Assembly (NCBI GenBank): GCA_009731375.1
Contig: BJOX01000042.1
Span: 100,345 to 131,793 of the forward strand
Origin: Paulinella micropora
Lineage: Eukaryota; Cercozoa; Imbricatea; Euglyphida
Reading direction: 5' to 3'
DNA: 31,449 nt
In this document: positions 20,450 through 28,540 of the stretch, in pieces
How the letters are laid out: each line of letters begins with the position of its first letter
How positions within the stretch are numbered: the stretch's first letter is position 1
The notes under the pieces: model-generated
The model's database searches: none
The model's input: the letters and a program-made list of their open reading frames with translations, nothing else
What the model was told of the DNA's origin: nothing
Made by a program: the position numbers and the translations under genes

Positions 20450-21990
20450 TCCTCTACGAAGTTAGCAATAATATTGACATTTCCTCCTCCACCAGCAGAG
20501 ACAGACTTCTGTGTAAAAGTCAATACATCGCTAGGAGACAGATATATATCATAATTTCTAAGATTAATTTGTTGAGTTGAAGCACTATTTACATATAGTT
20601 TAAAAATTGTTGTTCCGTTCGCGATAGCACTCGCCTTAGTGTCAGTATCTACAATCGAATACTTAGAATCAACATCTGCAAAACCTGCTTCAGTTAGTGT
20701 TCCATTTAATACCATTCTGACAACATTTGACTTAGTATCTTCATTCGTAATACTTATCAATGTGGGATAAACATTTGAACAATTTGTTAAATTAGCACCG
20801 CCCGCATCAAATGTTGCTTTATTCCTGATACTAATAATAGGGCTTTCAGTTGTGTTTGCTGCTTTACTTCCTTCCACTTCGTTTGTTATACTTGTGTTTA
20901 TTGTATTACTTCCTTCAATAAATAATCCAACACTTGCTGTTTTAAGAGTTTGAATTCCGTTAGCAGCATCATTCCTCATTAGTGCGGTAAATGGTAAAGT
21001 AGTGTTTCTTAGACTTACACCTGTGTTGGCATTCGCATACTTAATAGTATGGACTAATTGAAATTCACCTGTCGTAGGATTTTCAATAGAAAACCTTATA
21101 GCACCAAAGCCTAAATATTGAAATTGAATTTGGAATACATTTCCTTTACTCCAATTAATAATGGGCATATCTTTTGTTCCATTGCATGGGTCATCCCAGT
21201 TTGATTGTTGGATATAAGTTGTTGCACCTCCTTTGGCTTGTAGAATACTCATTCCAACATTAGTTTTATAAAAATAGAAACCATTTGAAAAATCACTTTC
21301 ACCAATTCCTACACATGAATAATAGGATTTTGTGTCATCAGTTGTCCATATAGCAGTGACGCGGCCAACAACACCCATACCCGTCCGATATTTTATTCTT
21401 CTTTTACTTGTTAGGATAGCGGTTGAAGTATTGTTTGCTTGAGTTGCTAATTCTGCCATATTACTATTGAAAGAAACACTCGCATTTGTCTGAGTTAATG
21501 ACCATATTCGTGTATTAATAGTGTATGGAAAAATTTCCTGAACAACTGGCGTAAGTTGGCTTGTTAGTGCTTCGCCGAAAGCGTATAAAAATTGTGGTTT
21601 CTCTATTTCTTCTTTGTCTTGTTTTACTTCTCCTTCGTGTTGCTCGTCATGTCTGTTCAGTTTGTCTAACTCATAATCAATGACATTTACACCATCTGAT
21701 TTAAGAAAGGTATATATTGCCATCGGGTTGCCTCTGTTCTTAAAGTGCTTTACCATTGCTTTATAAATGTAGTCCTTGTGTATCGTTGAAGCAATAATGA
21801 CAATACGGGTTTTTCTGTCTGTAGTCCGTTTCAGTATTTCAAAGAGTGCTGTCGTTTTCCCGCTCTTCTTACGGGCGAGTAGAAATATGTTGGCATACGG
21901 CTCATTAAATAATTTATAACCTTTTGCTTTTTTATTTCCATCACCCTCTTGTTTTACTGGCTTCACCTTGACATTGTTTATTTTAAGCAT
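20443..21990 (-). CDS. Fusion of a packaging-ATPase N-terminus with a fibre-like virion protein (515 aa)
   Basis: Residues 1 to about 140 match the N-terminal half of FtsK/HerA-type packaging ATPases of Polintons and virophages: a KLFNEPYANIFLLARKKSGK stretch holding the Walker A motif (KSGKTT), then a strand RIVIIAST. The expected Walker B region (hydrophobic strand ending in Asp-Asp) and the rest of the ATPase are absent. From about residue 145 the sequence changes to a Thr/Asn-rich beta-type protein: VVQEIFPYTINTRIW, MAELATQANNTSTAILTSKR and CVGIGESDFSNGFYFY. This resembles fibre or receptor-binding proteins of large DNA viruses and phages, whose signature is a GIGxSxxGxxF segment. The C-terminus ends in a glycine run and beta strand. 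The junction is near 21,560. An in-frame deletion joining two genes explains it best. The ATPase part is unlikely to work alone. Confidence 0.72.
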   Translation of the reverse strand: MLKINNVKVKPVKQEGDGNKKAKGYKLFNEPYANIFLLARKKSGKTTALFEILKRTTDRKTRIVIIASTIHKDYIYKAMVKHFKNRGNPMAIYTFLKSDGVNVIDYELDKLNRHDEQHEGEVKQDKEEIEKPQFLYAFGEALTSQLTPVVQEIFPYTINTRIWSLTQTNASVSFNSNMAELATQANNTSTAILTSKRRIKYRTGMGVVGRVTAIWTTDDTKSYYSCVGIGESDFSNGFYFYKTNVGMSILQAKGGATTYIQQSNWDDPCNGTKDMPIINWSKGNVFQIQFQYLGFGAIRFSIENPTTGEFQLVHTIKYANANTGVSLRNTTLPFTALMRNDAANGIQTLKTASVGLFIEGSNTINTSITNEVEGSKAANTTESPIISIRNKATFDAGGANLTNCSNVYPTLISITNEDTKSNVVRMVLNGTLTEAGFADVDSKYSIVDTDTKASAIANGTTIFKLYVNSASTQQINLRNYDIYLSPSDVLTFTQKSVSAGGGGNVNIIANFVEDQ

Positions 21991-22042
21991 CCTATATTCT
22001 AAGCCAAAAATAGTTATGAATTTCTAAATTCATACATTGTTG

Positions 22043-22405
22043 CTACCCAACGAATTCTAGGCATACAACAATTCTTCCCGCTAAATTTCCTGTGTCAATA
22101 TTTCCGCTGTCAGTTTCAAGGACTTTAAATGTATATTGTCCGTCAGTCCATCCGACAACACCCAAATTATAACCGAGATTTGAAATGTTTGCTGTGGTGC
22201 TGTCCGCAAATGTTCCAATAATTCCAATTCTGTCCATATAAAGAATTCTGGTTTTTGTCTCTGTCTGGTCGTTCATATAGTGGATAAATTTTACATTCAT
22301 TTTGGTGGGTGTGAATGACATTTGAATATTTTTATTAAATGTTTTGCTTCCTCCAGCAAAATCATTGCTCAGAAAAATAATCTTTTGGTATTTATAGTCA
22401 GCCAT
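22043..22405 (-). CDS. Putative virion-associated protein (120 aa)
   Basis: A compact, mostly beta-predicted protein: MADYKYQKIIFLSNDFAGGS, then KTFNKNIQMSFTPTKMNVKF, DRIGIIGTFAD, GQYTFKV, and a C-terminal IVVCLEFVG. The pattern of alternating hydrophobic strands resembles small hypothetical proteins that sit beside fibre genes in Polinton-like viruses. I cannot assign it to a capsid family; at 120 aa it is far too short for a double jelly-roll major capsid protein. Its start overlaps the ATG of the divergent gene at 22,404. TAATATAG lies ~10 bp upstream. Confidence 0.55.
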   Translation of the reverse strand: MADYKYQKIIFLSNDFAGGSKTFNKNIQMSFTPTKMNVKFIHYMNDQTETKTRILYMDRIGIIGTFADSTTANISNLGYNLGVVGWTDGQYTFKVLETDSGNIDTGNLAGRIVVCLEFVG

Positions 22406-22670
22406 GATGTCCTCTATATTAGTGCTAATAAACTTTTTATTAATTAATATTTTTGCTCGGACTGCCTGCGACTTTTACTCACGGGTCAGTGAGAAAAAAA
22501 ATGAGAGTTGTGCTTATTGTATAAAGCAAGGGGTAGATACAGGGTTTAAGTGTGTTTTCATAAATAACGGAAATAATATGTGTCGTAGTTTTGATGAGGC
22601 TTTGCCTTTAATGTGTGCGGGTGATAATAGATGGTATATGACACATACCTATGAATGTTCATTTCTTTGA
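22404..22670 (+). CDS. Small secreted or membrane-anchored Cys-rich protein (88 aa)
   Basis: Starts MMSSILVLINFLLINIFA, a hydrophobic stretch typical of a signal peptide, then a Cys-rich domain: C-DFYSR...SCAYC, FKCVF, NNMCRSF, LMCAG and YECSF. The CxxC followed by spaced cysteines recalls PSI/plexin-repeat modules, but the match is only by eye. The paired cysteines point to an extracytoplasmic, disulphide-bonded domain. The gene is divergent from 22,043-22,405 with overlapping starts. Its stop leads directly into the repeated GATATTTGAGAATTGCG block. Confidence 0.55.
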   Translation: MMSSILVLINFLLINIFARTACDFYSRVSEKKNESCAYCIKQGVDTGFKCVFINNGNNMCRSFDEALPLMCAGDNRWYMTHTYECSFL

Positions 22671-22781
22671 TATTTGAGAATTGCGCTTCGTGCTACGCAC
22701 TCTCGCTTATTCTCAAACATCGTTTTTATACTTTAATGGTGGACGATGTTTTACGAAGGCACGAAGTGCATGAGTAAAATA
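22671..22781. terminator. Stem-loop region (stem-loop copy 3 of 3, inverted)
   Basis: Begins with the same GATATTTGAGAATTGCG and TTCGTGCTACGCACTCTC block as at 19,419, where TTTGAGAAT also pairs with ATTCTCAAA. The stem-loop AAACATCG...CGATGTTT follows at 22,715-22,751, with the loop reading ACCATTAAAGTATAAAAA on the minus strand. It lies between convergent genes (22,404-22,670 plus and 22,782-23,135 minus), as expected of a bidirectional terminator. Confidence 0.6.
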
Positions 22782-23135
22782 TCATTTCTTACTTGAAGAA
22801 GGCGATGGAAGGCAAATGCCGATAAGCAATGTTAAAATACCGACATAAGTGTTAGCAACCTCGCATGGCAAGTTCTTTTCAGATAGCCTCACGATACAAA
22901 GGGTTATAATGGCAATAATGATACCCATTTGAAATAAGTATTTAATAAGTCGGCTGTCTGTCGGTCTGTTTTTTATACAACAACAATTCCAGTTATCTTC
23001 CAATTCGTGCTCTATTTTTTTTTCCTCGGTCTTTAGTTCTACTTCAAGAACACGAGACTTTAATTCTGGAGTTAGTTCGCCATCCATATCCATAATAGGT
23101 GGTAGTCTGTGAAGTCTAGTTGTATTATTTGACAT
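22782..23135 (-). CDS. Small membrane protein with two helices (117 aa), holin-like layout
   Basis: The N-terminal ~65 residues are charged and partly coiled (VLEVELKTEEKKIEHELEDN), with CCC near 51-53. Two hydrophobic segments follow: YLFQMGIIIAIITLCIV, and after a short loop with LPCEVANTY, VGILTLLIGICLP, then PSPSSSKK. Proteins with this order (charged helix, TM, Cys-containing loop, TM, proline-rich end) often accompany fibre genes in Polinton-like and giant-virus contigs. Lysis or virion-membrane roles are possible but unproven. The start overlaps the end of the tail-fibre gene by ~11 bp, suggesting co-transcription. Confidence 0.6.
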   Translation of the reverse strand: MSNNTTRLHRLPPIMDMDGELTPELKSRVLEVELKTEEKKIEHELEDNWNCCCIKNRPTDSRLIKYLFQMGIIIAIITLCIVRLSEKNLPCEVANTYVGILTLLIGICLPSPSSSKK

Positions 23136-26100
23136 TATCCAGAACGGCCACTCTGATTTCTGCTAATTGGTTTGCTTGGTCTTGTAGTATATTCATAAGA
23201 TTTTTATTTTCTTTTTCTAAATTAACTACCTTTTCCGCCATGTGTTGAAAAGCACTAACCAGTATTGGTATAAATTCCATATATGATACTCCTTCAAGGA
23301 TGCTTTTTCCGTCGTCTGCCTTCATTCCACTTTCAGATACAAATTCTGGAAATATTTTTTTAACCTCGTCGGCGATAAATCCGTGGCTCTTTTTTTCTTT
23401 TTTCTCATCTGATTTCCAATAATATGAGCAACAATTAATTTTCATTAATTTCTCACAACATCCCTCACAGTCTAGTGTTTTAATATCTGATTTTAATCTC
23501 CTGTCTGAACCAGAAGACCANNNNNNNNNNNNNNNNNNNNNNNNNNNNNNNNNNNNNNNNNNNNNNNNNNNNNNNNNNNNNNNNNNNNNNNNNNNNNNNN
23601 NNNNNNNNNNNNNNNNNNNNNNNNNNNNNNNNNNNNNNNNNNNNNNNNNNNNNNNNNNNNNNNNNNNNNNNNNNNNNNNNNNNNNNNNNNNNNNNNNNNN
23701 NNNNNNNNNNNNNNNNNNNNNTGATTTCCAGTTCGTGCCATCAAAATAAGCATCAAAACTTAAATTGACATTATCGTGTGCCCAGTTTAGTTGTTGAAAT
23801 GTTGGATAAGCATCCGCCGTTGTTATTGCCTGTATATGTGGCCCCGCGGGGTCGCTCGCTGTTCCATATAACTCTAATCCGCCTGTTGCTCCTGTTCCTT
23901 TTGTTGAGTTGCCTATCATTATCGGTTTGCCTGATGCTGTTGTTATTTTGTCGCTCGTTGTTAATGTTGTTGTTGATATACCCGCACTAGCCGTTATTAA
24001 TCCTTTCGTCCATAAAGTTCCGTTTGCCCCATTTAATGACATTAACAATTGCTCTGCTGAATTTTCCCACACAAAACCATCCGCCGAAGCATTACCACTC
24101 CTAAATCTTACAGCAAAGCCTGAAATATCGTTGCCTGCCACCGCTGTTCCTCCACCTAATGATTTACCAGCCCCCGGTTGAGCCATATAAATACCCCATC
24201 CTGAGTTGTCTGTATCCCACAGAAATATACCCTGTCCATTTCCTCCATCTACTTTATTTTGAATAGATAACTTACAACCACCATCTGCTGTTATTAATCC
24301 ACTCGCGGTTAGTGTCGTCGTTGATATACCCGCGGTTGAAGTAATTGTTGTTCCCGTTATTGTTCCGCCATTTGTTATATTGTTTGAGTTCATATCTAAG
24401 GCACCATAAAACCGCATACCGCCAGCATTGTTAAAACGGACAATGTCAGACGAAGCACTTTTATTATCCAAAAGTTTTGAAATATAAAGTCCCGCCCCTT
24501 TTACATCAGATGCTACATTCGTGAATACATAACCTCGTTGGTTTGCGGTTCCGCTTGTAGCAGTATTTAGAGTAAATAAGAAATACTGATAATCTCCTGA
24601 TGTCTGTGAAAAGAATATATCTCCTCCATTTTGGTTTAATATCCTCGCCCCATTATATGTTATATTTCCACCATTAGTGATAGTTTGATTATTAAAATCG
24701 GCATTGTTCGTTAAAGTTAGATATTTTATCGTAGTGCTCGCCCCATTAAATGTTTTACTTCCTGTTATGGTTTGGTCTGTTGTTAGTTTTACATTTTGCC
24801 CGTCCAATGTGTCCGCATACCCTTTTGTCGCTCCGTCCGTTGCTAATGTCGGAGTTCCAAGGTTGGCTATTTTGCTACTATTACAATCTAGCCCCGAAGC
24901 ATTTACCCAACCGACAATCGTCCCGTCAATAATAAAACTTATTTTTTTCGCAGAAATTTCAAAGTTGTAATATGTTGCAGTTTTCATATCCAAACTAGCA
25001 ATTGACCCGATATTACTGGTAGAATTGAAAACGATAAATGTGCCCTTTGTTGTTGAATTGATTGAATTTCCCGTTATTTCAACACCACTGCTATATGTCT
25101 TAATTCCTGCTATGGTTTGGTTTCCTGTTAGTTTCACATTTTGCCCGTCTAATGTATCCACATAACTTTTGTTTGCTCCGTCCGTTGTTGCTGATGGTGT
25201 GGCTAAGTTTGTTATTTTGTTGTTATTCAAAGATAGTGTAGTGCCAGTTGCGGTTATAATTAAAGTATTACCCGAATATAACTCAACATACGATCCCGTT
25301 ATTTGTATCGGATACCAAGTCGCTGTTGCTGTTTTTTGTGCTGCAATCATTCCTATTTTTGTATCAAAGGCTATGCCAATACCATCAAAAGTAGTAGGAT
25401 TGGATGAACCACTTACTTCTAAAGTTGATGTAAATTTTTTATTCCCTGCTATAGTTTGGTCTCCTGTTAGTTTAACCACCGAAGTATCAAGAACGGAAAC
25501 ATCCACACCATCAACCAAATTCACATTTGTTATGCTTTGGCTTTTCATATCAATCCCCGCACTGGCATTTATTATACTGCTAAATGTTTTTATTCCTCCT
25601 CCTATGGTTTGGTCCCCTGTTAGTTTGACCACTGAACCATCAACTGCGAGATTAGTGAGATTAATTCCATTATATGTAGAAGCCCCCGAAATAGCATAAC
25701 CATTCATATTTAGTCCTCCCGTCATACTAGCAGTTCCGTCTAATCTAAGAAAGGGTGGTGTGGTGTTTCTCCATTGCCCCGTGCTATACATAATCAGTTG
25801 GTTATCTGCTGGAAAGCCTGTTATCGTCACATCGCTATGTGAGTCTATACTTCCAGCTGCTGACACCTTATTATTATTATCATTATGCTCAAATATCCAT
25901 TCATCAACACCTTTGTCATTTAGTAAATTAACTCCTGTTATATTCTTCCTTCCCATACTAATGTTGCCTGTTTCATCAACATTTATCAGAAATGTTTTAT
26001 TTACCCAGTTTATTGAATTATATGTTAGATAACTATTCATCGCCACTGGTGCTGTAATGACTACATCTGAAAGTGTATCAATTGAACCAAGGGCTGTATT

Positions 26101-26641
26101 CTTCCATTTACCTTCTACATCGTTGTAAGTTAAGTATTGTCCGCTTGCTTGTGCAAATATGTTTGTGTCAATCAAATTATATAAACTTGTTTGGTGCGGA
26201 TTGGAAGTATTAGAGCGGTGTTGAGTTGAGGCTTTGACTTCGTCATTATCCCTTACTCGTTGCTCTGTGTAGTATAAACTGCTTCCTTCTTTGATATCAG
26301 TCGTTGATTTTAAAGCGAGACGTGTGTCAAAGCGGTTATCAGTCCAATAATAATTAAGTCCTTCTTTTAGGTCAGTTGTTGATTTTAAAGCGAACCGACC
26401 ATCAAAGCGGTTATCGGTCCAATAATAATTTAGCCTTTCTTTTAGGTCTGTTGTTGATTTTAAAGCGAGACGTGTGTCAAATCGGTCGTCAGTGTAATAA
26501 AGATTTATGGGGTCAGCATCTTCTGGCACTCGGTCTGTATTCAGACCGACTATGTTTGTGTTGGTAAGGTCAAGGTTAAGTATATTTAGACTATCAACAG
26601 CCAACTCATTAAGGCTCAGTAATGATTTTATATTGGGACAT
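23125..26641 (-). CDS. Long tail-fibre/adhesin with C-terminal S74 intramolecular chaperone
   Basis: More than 1,150 aa. The N-terminal region has about four imperfect repeats of the YYTDDRFDTRLALKSTTDLK type, a motif common in phage tail fibres. A long beta-repeat shaft follows, with recurring VKLTGDQTI(A/G)G and GATKGYADTLDGQNVKLT-type units and many T/S/N/G residues. The C-terminus is a peptidase S74 chaperone: SDRRLKSDI (Ser then Lys five residues on, the self-cleavage dyad), HGFIADEV, and a terminal coiled coil (VVNLEKENKNLMNILQDQAN). S74 domains trimerise fibres and then cleave themselves off. The likely start is ATG 26,641-26,639 after AATATA; its first ten codons are in another frame, so one base seems missing near 26,609-26,613. 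A 201-N gap (23,521-23,721) removes part of the distal shaft. Confidence 0.88.
23521..23721. other. Assembly gap (201 N) in the tail-fibre gene
   Basis: The gap lies just before the S74 domain. The frame is open on both sides and 201 is divisible by three, but the true length is unknown. Confidence 0.97.
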
Positions 26642-26696
26642 TATATTATTTAATTATTTATTTAAAAAATACTAAAATATATTAATCTTAGTATAA

Positions 26697-27174
26697 ATGC
26701 AGTCTCCCGAAGCAAGTCGCAAGAATTGGGGTAAGGCAGTGGAAAGTATTAAGAGCAAAAAGCAACATAAGGTTGAAATAGCAAAAGATAAATTAGCAAA
26801 GTGTAGAAAGGCTTATGTAGGCGATGATGAAACCGCATGGCTGAAATTGGTGTTGCTAATGATATCATTAATGGAAAAGACCAAGATGATACACCAGAAG
26901 AAAGCAGTGATAGCGATGAAGAATGTGATTTTACTGATATCATTGNNNNNNNNNNTCGAAGGCGGAAACTAAGAGAGAAAAGAAGAAGAGTAAGAAACCA
27001 GAGCCCGAGAGTGAAGAAAGTGAAAGTGAGTGTAGTGAAGAAGAAGAACCGAAACCTAAGAAAGGTAAGGGTAAGAAGTCAAGTAGTGTAAGTGCAAAAG
27101 TATATAATCAATCTTCTGGTGGTGCTAAGAAAGAAAAAAATAATGATGTTGAAAAATGTTTCTTAAAGTTTTAG
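26697..27174 (+). pseudogene. Acidic/basic low-complexity protein, frameshifted and gapped
   Basis: The N-terminal ~46 residues are basic and helical (MQSPEASRKNWGKAVESIKS). The frame then changes near 26,836 to an acidic stretch (MAEIGVANDIINGK, then TPEESSDSDEECDFTDII). After a 10-N gap (26,946-26,955) comes a Lys/Glu/Ser-rich tail closing at 27,172-27,174. One missing base before ATGGCTG would join the first two pieces. The charge-blocked, Ser-rich composition suggests a disordered nucleic-acid or virion protein. It diverges from the tail fibre, with 55 bp between their starts. Function unknown. Confidence 0.5.
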
Positions 27175-27177
27175 ATA

Positions 27178-27435
27178 TTACCAGAGATAATGATAAGAAT
27201 AATAATTACTATATTCTGGATTATTATAAGTTAATTCACCTTTTGAATTTCGTATTGCTTTTGCTCTCATTCTGTAATTTTTTCTTCTTTCTTTATCCAA
27301 ATGGTCTAAATGTGAATATAAACCTATGCGGTCTTTATAATGTTCGTATCTGATATCTCCAAAATTAATAACCTTACCTTTCGGACTAATGACTTTATAT
27401 TTTTTGTTTTTTACATTTGACTTTGAAAATCTCAT
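27178..27435 (-). CDS. DUF5754-like small protein (85 aa)
   Basis: Starts MRFSKSNVKNKKYKVISPKG, then INFGDIRYEHYKD, GLYSHLDHLDKERRKNYRMR and a C-terminal NYYSYHYLW. This order (FGD-x-RY-x-x-YKD, LYSHLDH, RR-x-x-Y, final YLW) matches my memory of a widespread small protein of giant viruses and Polinton-like viruses, DUF5754, whose function is unknown. It is divergent from the integrase; only ACTATATAA (9 bp) separates the two start codons, so one palindromic TATA motif may serve both. Confidence 0.65.
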   Translation of the reverse strand: MRFSKSNVKNKKYKVISPKGKVINFGDIRYEHYKDRIGLYSHLDHLDKERRKNYRMRAKAIRNSKGELTYNNPEYSNYYSYHYLW

Positions 27436-27444
27436 ACTATATAA
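27436..27444. promoter_or_regulatory. Shared bidirectional TATA-type motif between divergent genes
   Basis: ACTATATAA lies between ATG 27,445 (plus) and ATG 27,435 (minus). TATATA reads the same on both strands and occupies nearly the whole intergenic space. Confidence 0.5.
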
Positions 27445-28454
27445 ATGCCAGATTTAGACCATAAACATACAATTATTAATAACCAAAATCGTAATAGTCA
27501 ATTAGAAGACACACCTACTGGAGAAGAAATTCAAAGAACAAAAGAAGATGAAGCACTAGAAATACATCATCAGAAAAAGAACCCAAAAATATGGAACACG
27601 ATATGGGTTGATAAACCATTAGACCAAGTCTTTCTTGACTTAGCAGACATGAGTAAGATAAAAGATAAGAAAGGAAATAAAGGCTATGCTTGGATGTTAG
27701 TTTGGATTGATTGTCATTCCCGATTTTTAATAATCATTCCATTAAAAAATAAAACCGCAAAAGAAGTATATTATGCTTTGAAATCTATACCTTATAAACC
27801 TAAATCAATTACAACCGACAGCGGAGGAGAATATAAAGGTGCTACTCGTGATTATTTTGTTCAAAATGGTATTAAGCACAATGTGGTTGAAGTAGGGGAC
27901 CATAGAGCCTTAGCGGTTGTTGATATAGTTATAAGGAGTATTAGAAGGTGGTTGGATTTATTATTTGAAACTAATAGAAATTTTGACTGGGTAAGTTATA
28001 TTCAAGACTTGGTTAATGCTTATAACCATAAAGTTCATAGGGGAATTCAAGCCAGACCTGTGGACGTCTTTGCTAGAAGAGATAAAAATAAACAGACTAT
28101 CACTCATGATAACCTTATTAATGAATTCAATGTTGGTGTGATAGTGTTCGTAAGGAAAACAAAAGGAATTTATTTTCCAAAGGCGGAAAGAGTTTCAGCA
28201 AAATTATTTATAAAGTCAAAGGCCGTTCCGGATTTAAGTTAATATTAAATAATGACGAGTTAGTAAGCCCGAGGGATTTATTGAAAACAAATTTTACAAA
28301 ACCTATTGATGAAGAGAAAGACATAAAACAACAAACAAAAGAAATTATAAAGGAAAAGAAAACAAAAGAATTGCTAAAGAGAGAAGAAATAGAACCACAA
28401 AATATTACAACAAGTAAAAGAGAGAGAAAGCATAAAGTGATACTTGACCTTTGA
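27445..28454 (+). pseudogene. Retroviral-type (rve) integrase of the Polinton, one-base frameshift near the end
   Basis: Integrates the element. The core has FLDLADM (Asp65), TTDSGGEYKG (Asp125) and HRALAVVDIVIRSI with Asp160 where retroviral integrases have Glu; the Asp125-Asp160 distance of 35 is the expected spacing. Asp instead of Glu at this place recurs, as I recall, in Polinton-type integrases. After the core, AYNHKVHRGIQARPVDVF is the usual helix. The frame ends early at DLS near 28,242, but another frame continues KVKGRSGFKLIL, then LVSPRDLLK, an SH3/chromo-like C-terminal strand set and a basic tail to 28,454. One missing base near 28,205-28,212 would join them into ~336 aa. Confidence 0.88.
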
Positions 28455-28469
28455 TTGAAATGTTTTCAT

Positions 28470-28526
28470 GAACCGCTTGTCTCCTTTGAAAATGATAAAA
28501 ATTTGTAAAGAGACAGGCGGCTTAGG
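28470..28526. terminator. Imperfect hairpin between convergent genes
   Basis: CCGCTTGTCTCCTTTG is followed ~25 bp later by TAAAGAGACAGGCGG, giving an imperfect ~13-bp stem with an A/T-rich loop. It lies between the integrase stop (28,454) and the stop of the minus-strand gene at 28,541, fitting a two-way terminator. Confidence 0.4.
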
Positions 28527-28540
28527 AAGATTAGTAACAT

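Noticed and set aside
22043-22405. Considered as a minor capsid (penton) protein
   Set aside because: Only 120 aa with no recognisable jelly-roll signature; kept as an unassigned virion-type protein.
23778-26567. Several plus-strand frames opposite the tail-fibre gene
   Set aside because: Antisense shadows of the beta-repeat coding sequence; no start-site motifs or domains.
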